Source: an uncultured Bacilli bacterium
Lineage (GTDB): Bacteria > Bacillota_I > Bacilli_A > RF39 > UBA660
Reading direction: 5' to 3'
Assembly: GCA_949841325.1 (NCBI GenBank)
Contig: CATKZK010000007.1
Span: 1 to 51,171, forward strand
Length of the DNA: 51,171 nucleotides
A program made the translations under genes and the position numbers. Below are positions 25,868 through 35,100 of this stretch, in pieces; position 1 is the stretch's first letter; the number at the start of each line of letters is the position of its first letter. The notes beneath the pieces are model-generated. The model saw only the letters and a list, made by a program, of their open reading frames with translations. It did not search any database and was not told the origin of the DNA.

Positions 25868-28705
25868 TTAAGACTGAAGACTTAGTACAGGTCCTGTTGC
25901 ATTTGTCTCTTGTGTTTTTTGGTCATCTAAGAATTTTAAGAGTTCAGCATATTGTGCTTCCATTTCTTTAATTTCTTGTTCACGAAGCTTATGATATTCT
26001 GCCATCTTTTGTCCGTATTCATCAAGTTCCTCTTCTTCAATAACCTCTTGTTTTTCTTCAACGACTTTTTCAACAACTTTTTCAACTTCTTCCTGTGTAT
26101 CCACTACCTCTTCAGCAGATTCCTCTGGAGCAGCCGAATTTTCAATTGTAGAATCTTTTTCGTCCTTTATTACCTTATTCTTTTCTGGATCATCTCCGAA
26201 CGTCCATTCTTCTTCAGATTCTTCCATATAGACGTCTTCTTCTTTTATGATTCCATCTACTTTTATAATTGTAGTAGTTTCAGATGTTTCTTCTGCATCA
26301 GATTCTTTTATAATAGTTTCCTCTTCTTCTACCACTACATCTTCTTCTACTTCTATTACTTCTTCCACTGTAACCTCAGGTGTGTGAGTTGCAATAAATG
26401 CATCAACATCTGTTTCAGGTAATCCATGTTTATTTTCAAATTCATGAATTGCATCATATCCATTCGCGAAGTAAAATTGAACTTGTCTTTTACATCCGTT
26501 ATCATGTTGACATTTATACTCAAGTCCCATCAACATATCAAATACGAATACAGGTGTTGGTTCTCCAAAATCGTGTGCTATAGCTATTCTTTCTTTTTCT
26601 ACACCACCTACCATATGAATTTCTTCATAACAGTAGCTCTCATAACGAGGATCATCTATTCCGATCAATTCAGGGAATATAACTTCTTCTGGAGTTTCTT
26701 CAAGAACATGTTCATAATTACAGTTTTGACAAATTTCTACGCCATCTATAACGTTTCCATAATTATGTTTTTCTGTATTTGTATTTGTACATCCAGTTAC
26801 TAAGCATGACTGTTCACAATGTTCACTATCTACCATTACCCAAGCTCCAAACTTGTCTATATGTGCATACATATGAACATGTCCGCAAAGTGGATCAACT
26901 TCATATTCATATCCATTTTCAACATACGGATCTCCATAAGTACATGCTTCACTAGGTTTTGTGACCGTAATCACTTCTCCACAAGAACAAGTATAACTTC
27001 CAATTTGATAATGTTCTGCGCGTTTATGTGCAGTCGCACCAGGAACGGTTACAGTTGTATATTTCAAATCTGCAGGTACTTTGTCATGTTCATGAACTCT
27101 TACTAACTCTTGTCCACAATGTTGACAATTCGAGTATTCTTGACCATCTCTATAAATCCACTCACCTGGAGTACATTCTGCTTCTTCGTTTGACACTTCT
27201 TTTTCATGATCACATGTAGGACATGTTTTCGTTACATAAACTTGATGCGTTTTTCCATCCCCATTTGAAATATATTCTGTTACTGGATTATTATAACCAT
27301 GTTTTCTTTCTTCTAACACTTTATCACAATCCAAGCATACAAGTTGTTCTATTTCATCATCTTTAGAAACCCATTTTGTGTTTTTATGTTTTTCTCTTGT
27401 TTCTTGATATCCACAATCTTTACAATCATGCTTTTCTAAACATTGGTCAGCATCTTCTGTCCAAGAATTATAACGACATGATTCTTTTTCATCTACTAAA
27501 GTTTCAAACAAGTGATCACATGTAGTACACTTATTTTGTTCATTTTTCTTATGCGTTCCATCACCATTGCTTCTGAAGATGTTTTGAACAAATTTCAACA
27601 CTCCATGTTTTCTCGTTTCTGTATAATTACATCCATCCTCATCACAACTTCTTTGTTCTAAAGAAGCATTTAAGTATGCCCAGACAGTTAGATTATGTTT
27701 ATGATCAATTTCCTGTGTAACTTTGTGTCCACATCTTTTACATTCCTTTTGTTTCTCTGTATCCGAAATATTTTCCCATTTTCCATAATCATGTTCGCCA
27801 TATTCTACATGACCACAAGTATTACAAATTTTCTTCTCTTGAGTATCGCTAATAGATACCCATCTAGCATAGGCATGTTTTCTTTTTTCTATCTTACCGC
27901 TAGTTGATACTCTTTGTTCGTATTCATCATCAATAGCTTCCCAAGGTCCCCACTCTTCTTTATCTTCTGGTTTTTCTGGTTCAGCAGGTTTTGTAGGTGG
28001 TGTACTTGGTTTATTAGATGACGAACTAGACGATGAATTAGATGATGAACTAGAAGAAGTATTTGAGCTTTCATGATCAGAATTTACTTCATTTGACTTT
28101 TCCTCAGTTTCCTCATCTTGTCCAATCTCAATTTGTCTATTTCTTAAAATTTCTAGCAAGAATATATTTTGGCTATCTAATCCTTTATAAGGGATCAAGC
28201 TGCTATAAAGTTCTGGATTTTCATTAGCAAAGTATTCTGCTAAAGCTTTACGGTAGGCAAAATCGCTTGGATAACCAGCAACACTTAACGCTTTTCCTAT
28301 AGAATTTCCATTATACTGATTAATATCCAAAACAGGAATAACTAAAGTACGATCTTCAATAATTTGTTCATCTTTCATCGTAGTATTAACTATATCTGTT
28401 TCAGAAGATTCAGGAATCACTTCTTCTTTTGTTTCCTCTTGACCTTCTTCTTTTAAATCTGATGGTTTGACAGTATCTATAATTTCTTGTGTTTCTTTAT
28501 CGCCTTTTGGCATTTCTTCAGGAACCTCATCAATAACATCTACCGTCTTTTTCACTAGATCATTAGATTCCAATGTTTTGTAAAAATATCCAGCCCCTCC
28601 AACTGCTACAGCACTTAAGATAGCTGCGCTTCTTCCAAGAGCTTTCTTTATATTATTTTTCTTTTCATTTTTGTTTTCTGTTATAATTTCGTTTTCCTTT
28701 TCCAT
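25868..28705 (-). CDS. Surface-anchored Cys/His-repeat (zinc-ribbon-like) protein
   Basis: This is the first gene of the fibre operon. It has a basic N-terminus with a membrane segment (about 26-45) and an acidic spacer. A Ser-rich linker follows (about 205-230), then about ten to twelve repeats of 30-45 residues (about 250-690), each with a CxxC-type pair (CNTC, CKRC, CTTC, CKDC, CLDC, CPTC, CQHC, CQNC), a following Gly and a nearby HxY or HxW. Similar repeats occur in clostridial surface proteins. The C-terminal 230 residues are extremely Glu/Val-rich and end in a coiled-coil-like segment. About 25 cysteines outside the membrane imply metal binding or disulfides. An AGAGGGG site precedes the ATG. 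Confidence 0.8.
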   Translation of the reverse strand: MEKENEIITENKNEKKNNIKKALGRSAAILSAVAVGGAGYFYKTLESNDLVKKTVDVIDEVPEEMPKGDKETQEIIDTVKPSDLKEEGQEETKEEVIPESSETDIVNTTMKDEQIIEDRTLVIPVLDINQYNGNSIGKALSVAGYPSDFAYRKALAEYFANENPELYSSLIPYKGLDSQNIFLLEILRNRQIEIGQDEETEEKSNEVNSDHESSNTSSSSSSNSSSSSSSNKPSTPPTKPAEPEKPEDKEEWGPWEAIDDEYEQRVSTSGKIEKRKHAYARWVSISDTQEKKICNTCGHVEYGEHDYGKWENISDTEKQKECKRCGHKVTQEIDHKHNLTVWAYLNASLEQRSCDEDGCNYTETRKHGVLKFVQNIFRSNGDGTHKKNEQNKCTTCDHLFETLVDEKESCRYNSWTEDADQCLEKHDCKDCGYQETREKHKNTKWVSKDDEIEQLVCLDCDKVLEERKHGYNNPVTEYISNGDGKTHQVYVTKTCPTCDHEKEVSNEEAECTPGEWIYRDGQEYSNCQHCGQELVRVHEHDKVPADLKYTTVTVPGATAHKRAEHYQIGSYTCSCGEVITVTKPSEACTYGDPYVENGYEYEVDPLCGHVHMYAHIDKFGAWVMVDSEHCEQSCLVTGCTNTNTEKHNYGNVIDGVEICQNCNYEHVLEETPEEVIFPELIGIDDPRYESYCYEEIHMVGGVEKERIAIAHDFGEPTPVFVFDMLMGLEYKCQHDNGCKRQVQFYFANGYDAIHEFENKHGLPETDVDAFIATHTPEVTVEEVIEVEEDVVVEEEETIIKESDAEETSETTTIIKVDGIIKEEDVYMEESEEEWTFGDDPEKNKVIKDEKDSTIENSAAPEESAEEVVDTQEEVEKVVEKVVEEKQEVIEEEELDEYGQKMAEYHKLREQEIKEMEAQYAELLKFLDDQKTQETNATGPVLSLQS

Positions 28706-28736
28706 AATATCCCCTCTAAATAAAATTTTGTTTGCT

Positions 28737-28765
28737 ATTATACATTCTTTTATTTAATTTGTCAA
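28737..28765 (-). promoter_or_regulatory. Proximal promoter of the fibre operon
   Basis: A perfect TTGACA, 17-nt spacer and TATAAT on the minus strand, about 32 nt before the ATG of the Cys/His-repeat gene. Confidence 0.9.
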
Positions 28766-28798
28766 ATTTCAACTTCCTTCTTAACAGAGTTCTTTTTC

Positions 28799-28827
28799 AT
28801 TATACTCTTTTTTTTCATTTTTTGCAA
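28799..28827 (-). promoter_or_regulatory. Distal promoter of the fibre operon
   Basis: TTGCAA, a 17-nt A-rich spacer and TATAAT lie 62 nt upstream of the proximal promoter on the same strand, making a tandem pair. Confidence 0.65.
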
Positions 28828-28836
28828 ATCCTTTTT

Positions 28837-30033
28837 TCAATTTTTTATAAAAATTTGATGCGTCTGTTTTTTCTCTCGCTCATATTTCGCGATCACTTCG
28901 GCATTTGTTACATTATAATGTCTTATAAATTCTTTTTCTCCTAGGAACAATGTTCTACTGCTACAATCTCCACAAAAACTATAAAATCTTGCGAGTGTCA
29001 ATTTTGCGCTTTGCATCAGGTTCTTAGGATTTTTAAAAAGAAACTCTAAGCTATTTGTATACACCCCTACATCTAACTTCTCGCGAATATTTTCACAACT
29101 CATCGAAAAATATCCTGGGAATCGTACAAGCATAGAAATTGCCTCTTCTTCATCATAATATTCTGTTAAGATATCTTTTTTTCTTTTTAGTGTTTCATAA
29201 TCAATGACGATAACTCCTACAGAAGTTTCCATAATCGTTTTAATCTGTTCTTCATCAAATCCTAATTTTTTAAAATTAGTTGAAAAATCATAGATTGTCA
29301 TTGAAGAACTGTTTAAAGTATTTGGATTACTAAATAGACTCTTCTTAAACTTCTCTTTATCGACACTTAACGCATTCGCTACTTCAAAGAGAGCAAATAC
29401 CCCCTCAAATTGAAAGTTTGCTCGCCTTTTCATTTTCATTCTTAATACTTCCGCTAATTTTATACGGTATGGTGCTATTACTTTTTCTACGCGCCGATAA
29501 AAGGCTTCATCATATTCTAAAATCTTGTAGTTAAATTCTAAACAAGCGGAAATTTCTTCCCTGCTTAAACCTATGCCAATTAAATAGATTAAATTCTTTT
29601 TTATACGTTCAGGTTCTTCAAATATAATAGGAACATTTTCCTTAAACAACTTTTCAATTCGTTTTTTCGATATGCCAAGACCTACTAAAATTTTAAGAAT
29701 ACCTTCCATATCAACATGATATTCTCTGGCGCTTGTTTTTGCCGTTTCTTTTATTCTCTCAAAACCATTTGGACGATATTTACTATAATAGACAGGCTGA
29801 TTAACAGCAGTCATCGCTTTTGGATACAGACAAGCAAAATCGCGAATTTGTTCCTTTGTATACTGTAAGGATTGTAAATACTCTTCAAAAATGGGAAAAT
29901 TCTTTTCCACTTTGTCAATTGTTTCGCTTAACACATTCCATCGTCTTAAAAGTAATATAATTTGTTCATCTGTAAAGTCTAAACCACGAAATATCGTGAA
30001 AACTTGGTTAACACATTCATTACTTATGAACAT
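28837..30033 (-). CDS. mTERF-like helical-repeat protein
   Basis: This soluble 398-residue protein appears fully helical, with no signal peptide or membrane segment. It is built of repeats of about 32-36 residues with the mTERF pattern: a Leu-Gly-(Phe/Ile/Leu)-(S/D)-x-(E/K)-x-Ile first helix, a hydrophobic second helix, then an F/Y-P or similar turn. Clear units start at LDFTDEQI (about 18), GLGISKKRI (about 118), GIGLSREEI (about 152) and KLGFDEEQI (about 259); further units (RFPGYF, KNPKNL) continue to about 350. mTERF proteins bind nucleic acid in mitochondria and chloroplasts. A bacterial role (transcription termination, RNA or DNA binding) is inference. The gene has its own promoter, with a hairpin covering the ribosome-binding site. 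Confidence 0.65.
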   Translation of the reverse strand: MFISNECVNQVFTIFRGLDFTDEQIILLLRRWNVLSETIDKVEKNFPIFEEYLQSLQYTKEQIRDFACLYPKAMTAVNQPVYYSKYRPNGFERIKETAKTSAREYHVDMEGILKILVGLGISKKRIEKLFKENVPIIFEEPERIKKNLIYLIGIGLSREEISACLEFNYKILEYDEAFYRRVEKVIAPYRIKLAEVLRMKMKRRANFQFEGVFALFEVANALSVDKEKFKKSLFSNPNTLNSSSMTIYDFSTNFKKLGFDEEQIKTIMETSVGVIVIDYETLKRKKDILTEYYDEEEAISMLVRFPGYFSMSCENIREKLDVGVYTNSLEFLFKNPKNLMQSAKLTLARFYSFCGDCSSRTLFLGEKEFIRHYNVTNAEVIAKYEREKKQTHQIFIKN

Positions 30034-30036
30034 AAA

Positions 30037-30090
30037 AATACACCCCTTTTTTATTGAGGTGTATTATAGCACAAATTTTAAAAAATGCAA
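30037..30090 (-). promoter_or_regulatory. Promoter and ribosome-site hairpin of the mTERF-like gene
   Basis: On the minus strand TTGCAT, a 16-nt spacer and TATAAT (30063-30090) run into an inverted repeat (AATACACC/GGTGTATT, 30037-30065). Its right arm includes the GGGGTG ribosome-binding site 5 nt before the ATG. The layout would allow repression at the DNA or translation level. Confidence 0.6.
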
Positions 30091-30095
30091 ATTTC

Positions 30096-31607
30096 TTATT
30101 TTAGATTTGTTACCACAGTATCATTTGGATTATTTCGTGGAATTACTCGTTTCACTGTTTTTACATTAGAACCCGAAGGCACTACTTGTTTTTTCACCAC
30201 TTTCACTTGAGGAGAAGCCTTTTCCACCATATTTACAGGTGCAGCTGCTGGCACTGGATTAACAGGCGATGGGTTCGTTGCTGGTTTTACATCCATCACT
30301 TTTGTTGGCGTTACAAGTCCTCGTCCCGTACTTACCACACTCTCTCCACCTACTTGAATTTGTGGAGAAGCCATTTTTGCTTCTCTGTTTTCTTCTGCTT
30401 GCTCACGTATTTTCGCAGAGGATGCCGCTTCTAATTTTTTCTTTGTATGATTTCTTGAATAAAAGATAAATCCTAAAAAGCTTATGGTCAATACTCCAAT
30501 AACAGCTAATAAGATTGTCGAAGAATAACTTCTTTTGATATGTATTTTATATTCAGTTGCCGCTAAATCTCCATAAGTTACCGTAACATAAGCTGTATTG
30601 TTTCCCTTACTTAAAACTTTTAATCCTGCTCCTGTAATGACAACATCTTCACTATAAGATTCAGCCATAATATAAATTTCTTTTACAGAACTTGGAACGG
30701 TTACTGTATACTCTTTTACATCTGGTTTAAAATCAAGGTCATAATCTACGACTTTTAAGTTTGTAAGTAAAGTATCATAAACACCAGATCCATCTGGTTT
30801 TGTAATGATAAGTTGAACTGTAGCTGTTCGATTTGTATTATCTTTTAAAACAAGTTCAACGGCATTCTTTCCTTCTGCTAAATTTCGTTTTCCTGTTCCA
30901 ATAATTGTAATACCCTCAGCCGCAGTCGCTTCAATCATTACGCTTTCTGTTTCGGCATCTACTGTTGCATAGTAAATACCTCCTTCATTCGTTACCGTAA
31001 AGTCATCGACTTTTAAACTGGCAAGCGTAAGTGGTATTGGCGGTTCAGTCGTTGGTTCAGTTGTTGGCTCTGTTGTCGGATTTGTCGCTTGCGTATTATT
31101 GGTATACTTCGTTGTTGTTTTTTTCGCCGTTGTCGTTGTGCTCTTTGTTGTAGTCGGTTTTGTCGTTGCCGCATTTACTTTGAATGATGCGCTTCTACCT
31201 GATGCACTAAATTCATTTAAGTCATTATCCCCAGCGATGATATTACTTACGTTGAAAGTGACACTTCCAGCTTTTGTTCCTTTTATTTCAAAGGTCGCAA
31301 TTGTAAAAGAATTTCTATGCGCATCTCCATAAAGGGAAAAAGAATTTCCACTGGCTTGTCCCATCCATCCACTACCATTACTCATATTTACAAAACTTGC
31401 TGCACCACTTGAACCTTGAACAGAAAAATTTCCACGAACAGAAATAATTTCTCCGCCTGATGCAGTTCCTGTGACAGTACATTTTGTCGTATTATTTATC
31501 GTGACGTCACTACACCTTACATTGACACTCATTGAAGTCGCATGCACACTTATCGGCAGTACAAAACTCGTCAAGATAAACAACAGTATAAAGTTTCTCT
31601 TTCTCAT
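30096..31607 (-). CDS. Membrane-anchored protein with cohesin-like head and cadherin-like modules
   Basis: Signal peptide (1-23, ending VHA). A beta-sandwich of about 125 residues follows, resembling a cohesin/carbohydrate-binding fold (strands around TVTGTASGGEIISVRGNF and SFTIATFEIKGTKAGSVTF). Next come a Thr/Pro repeat linker (about 150-195), two cadherin-like beta-sandwich modules (about 197-365), a membrane helix (about 370-392) and a 110-residue basic cytoplasmic tail. It is the third gene of an operon whose first gene encodes a dockerin protein, so the head is a likely dockerin receptor at the surface. The gap to the preceding gene is 1 nt. The cohesin call is from fold-level resemblance and needs a profile search. 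Confidence 0.7.
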   Translation of the reverse strand: MRKRNFILLFILTSFVLPISVHATSMSVNVRCSDVTINNTTKCTVTGTASGGEIISVRGNFSVQGSSGAASFVNMSNGSGWMGQASGNSFSLYGDAHRNSFTIATFEIKGTKAGSVTFNVSNIIAGDNDLNEFSASGRSASFKVNAATTKPTTTKSTTTTAKKTTTKYTNNTQATNPTTEPTTEPTTEPPIPLTLASLKVDDFTVTNEGGIYYATVDAETESVMIEATAAEGITIIGTGKRNLAEGKNAVELVLKDNTNRTATVQLIITKPDGSGVYDTLLTNLKVVDYDLDFKPDVKEYTVTVPSSVKEIYIMAESYSEDVVITGAGLKVLSKGNNTAYVTVTYGDLAATEYKIHIKRSYSSTILLAVIGVLTISFLGFIFYSRNHTKKKLEAASSAKIREQAEENREAKMASPQIQVGGESVVSTGRGLVTPTKVMDVKPATNPSPVNPVPAAAPVNMVEKASPQVKVVKKQVVPSGSNVKTVKRVIPRNNPNDTVVTNLK

Positions 31608-31608
31608 A

Positions 31609-32139
31609 TCACTTTCCTACTTTCTTTATTCTTTTTTGTATAATGAATATTCCTACTACAACTATAATACCACATATCAAATAAAAATATAGACTTCTTT
31701 CATGATTTTTATCATTTTTTTCCAAATCATTGACAGATTGTTCTTTATGATCGATAATTACATGATCCTGTAAATCTTTATCTCCAAATAGCAACCATGT
31801 CGTCTTAATGTCATCAGAATTAAATTTTTTACTTGTCTTCAAGGTAATCGTTCCTACTTCAAAATCTCCTACTTTATTATCTTCTGTATAGAGAACAACT
31901 TTATTCTCATATTCTCCTCCCTGCCAAATGGGATCAATCTGAAAATCAATCTTTTGCAATGAAGAAGGAATCGCAAATTGATATTCTAATGCACAGATTT
32001 CATAAGAGGAATACCCCTTTACTGCACATGTGAATTCTTCGTTTTTATTTACCTCTTTTGGACACTCTAGCCAAATACTTTCAGCTAAAACAGAACTTGG
32101 AGAAAGAAGAAAGAAGATAAGCACAATAGTTCTTTTCAT
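31609..32139 (-). CDS. Small membrane-anchored cohesin-like protein
   Basis: A signal peptide (1-19, ending VLA), a single beta-sandwich domain (about 20-135) with a Cys pair near 24 and 38, a short charged linker and a C-terminal membrane helix (about 148-168) with a basic tail. Strand spacing and VGTITLKTSKKF recall cohesin/CBM-like folds and the head of the following protein (LYGD, TIATFEIKGTKAG). It lies 9 nt after the dockerin gene and 1 nt before the larger anchor gene, so the three are translated as a set. The likely role is a second, shorter docking receptor (inference). Confidence 0.65.
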   Translation of the reverse strand: MKRTIVLIFFLLSPSSVLAESIWLECPKEVNKNEEFTCAVKGYSSYEICALEYQFAIPSSLQKIDFQIDPIWQGGEYENKVVLYTEDNKVGDFEVGTITLKTSKKFNSDDIKTTWLLFGDKDLQDHVIIDHKEQSVNDLEKNDKNHERSLYFYLICGIIVVVGIFIIQKRIKKVGK

Positions 32140-32148
32140 TCTTTCCTC

Positions 32149-35100
32149 TTAAATTTGTTGTCTTTTGCCAATTGAAAATTGGTATAAAGCAGCAACATCT
32201 GTTCCTGTAATATTTTGTACTTTTCGTATGCGACCAGCTTTCAATTGATTCGCATCTAAGCGTCTTTTTCCTATTGTATATTGATAAAGCGCTCCAACAT
32301 CTGTTCCTGTAATACTTCCATCCCCATTGATGTCTCCAATGACTATTATTTTATATGTTTCATTTCCATTCTTTATACTCATATTGGTTCCAATCACTCC
32401 AACAATTGATGTAATATTTTGTCCCTTACTATCAAAAATTTGATAATTCGTTTGAAGTCCAAAAATGTGTTTTAAGAATGTCGAAGCAAGAAGTTTTGTC
32501 GTCGTCATGCGATTGACATATATCGTCATATCACTATAGTTCATTTCATAGAGATCAGAAGTTAAATGTTCTAATGCTGTAATACGAATCTCTTTTTCGA
32601 TTTCCCCATTAGATACACGAAGTGAAGTCGTTCCCGCACCAACAATCTCTAATGTATTGTTTTTTATTTGAGCAATACTTCCTGATCCAACTGAGAAATT
32701 GAAATTTTGATTTGTCGCATTCTTTGGCTCTACTTGATAGCTAATGGTTCTAGTCTGTCCTTGATAGAATGTCGCATCCCCATTTTGAACAGTGCCATTT
32801 AAAAGGATTGATACACTTGTTGCCTTAATGTAGGCTTCTACTTTAGCTTCTTTTTTATCATATGGAAGTGAAAATAATGCAATCGCCACTTCATAGTCTC
32901 CTTTTTCTAAAGCGCCCGATTCAAAGTCAACAACATAGACTTTCTTCGCATCATCATAAGTAATGCCATCCTTTATTACTGAAACCACTTTACCATCTTT
33001 CATTAATAGAACTGAATAATCTGAACTACTAGCTTCTTTATAATCACTCACAAATTCATAGTGTCCTACAAATCCATCTTTATCATAAAATACATTCTGA
33101 CTATTATAACTAATCTTCTGTTTCAAAGTAGACTTTTCTGTTAACGTAATCTTATATTTCAAAGCATCTACTGTAAAGTCTAGGGCATTAGATAGATTCT
33201 TCTCTCCTACCTCATCTACTGTAAACATACTAATCTTATACTCTCCTACTGGTGACACAAAAGGAAGTATATCTAAACGATAAGTATCTGTATAATCAAT
33301 ACTTGACTCTTTTGTCACTTTAAATTGTGCTGTTACATCAACACCAAAGGCATTTTCAACTAGTGGCTTCAACTCTTCAGTACCAACAAAAGTAGTATCA
33401 ACATCAAAGGTATAATATTGTCCATCTACATCGCCATAAATACGGTCAAAAGTAGTAAAAAGATTAGAAAGGATTATCTCTTTATAATTTCCAAGCATCT
33501 TAACTATAATCTCTTTATCACTGCTTGTTTTCATATCGTCTTCCTTATAACTTAAGACAATCTTTAAATCTCCTGCATCTACTTGATTCGTTCCTTTATA
33601 GTAAACATCTACATAGTCATTAAATACATTAATATCAAAGGAAGAAGTAACGTCTATTCCTGTTGCATTAAACACTTTCGCGCTCATTTTTGAACGATCT
33701 AAATCATAACCACTTGAATAATAAACACGATACGTTCCTGCCTTATTTTTATGGAGTAGTTTATCCAATGTGTCACTCAACATTTCTACGCGATCAATTT
33801 GGAAACTCTTATAGAAGTTTGCCACCGTAAACGTCTTTGTCTTTTTCAATTCTCTTCCAAAATACGTATAACTTACTTCAATAGTATACGTTCCTGGAAA
33901 CGTTAATTCTAGTTGTTCTAAGACGAGATCAAAAGAATTAGGTCCATTTAAATTATTAACAGCAGATATCTTAAACGAAGAAGTAACTTCTTGTTTTCTT
34001 GCATTATAAACTTTCGTTTGTTTAGCAAAATTATGTTTTTCGGATAAGACATCTTGCCCATTAATTCCATTGGCGACATTCTCAATTTCCTCTGTATCTA
34101 CTTGGAATATTACTTTTCCTTTAGAATCTGGAAGCAAAGGATCTGGTTCTATCTTTGGTTCTCCCAATGTATAATTAAAATACTCTGCATTCATAGTAAA
34201 ATCTAGGGAACGTTCAATAACTTCATCTCCTGTATCACAAGAGATAGAAATGCGATAGCCTTGTACTAAAGCTTCAGCTACACTAGGATTATACGTAATA
34301 TCGAGAATATGATCTTTTAGATATTTTGATTCATCATAAACGAATATATTTTTATAATTTCCTCCACCATTAGAATCGGTAATGGAAACTAACGTATCTT
34401 CATAGGACATACCATACACTCTTACAGGAAGGTAAAGATGCCCCACTTTATTTTTATATAAACCATCTGCTGTCTTATCTTTTATATCAGAATAAATCGT
34501 CGCCTCTTTAAGAACAATATCTGCATAATTCCCCTTTACTTCAATGTCAAACATTTTAACATCTCTTGTCGTATAGTATAAAACTAAAGCATAATGTCCT
34601 TTTTCAAGCTTTTGTCCATCTACTTCATGATAATTTAGCTTTAATTGTTGATTAGAAGCAATCGTATTCTCCTCTGTAAAATAACGATTATAGTTTGCTC
34701 CTGATGTAAAATCACAAGTACCATTGTCGTTATTTAAGACATCTAAACATTCTTTATTGATTACCCAATGAAGGGTATCTTTTCTTTGTGTATTAACCTC
34801 AATATCAATACCTGTATCTTGCAAGTTTTGATAGAAACCTTTGACATCCAAAACTTCATTTGTCTCTTCATCATAGAATTTTCCTCTAGGTTCAATTTTA
34901 TCAACAGTCCAGTCGAATAAAGTCTTTAAAGAAGGCATATCGAAGTAACGGACTTTTTCATCTTTGAAAACAACACCTAATCGATAATCGCCATCTAATT
35001 CAATAATCGCTTCACGATCTAGAGAAATTTTAATTTGTCCTTTATGAGTCAAGTGTTCCACGGTGTCATCATAATCTTCACTTTGAGCATCCCATGTATC

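Noticed and set aside
25952-27907. Plus-strand ORFs opposite the Cys/His-repeat gene
   Set aside because: They lie in the shadow of the 945-residue gene, have skewed Phe/Ser/Tyr composition and lack ribosome-binding sites.
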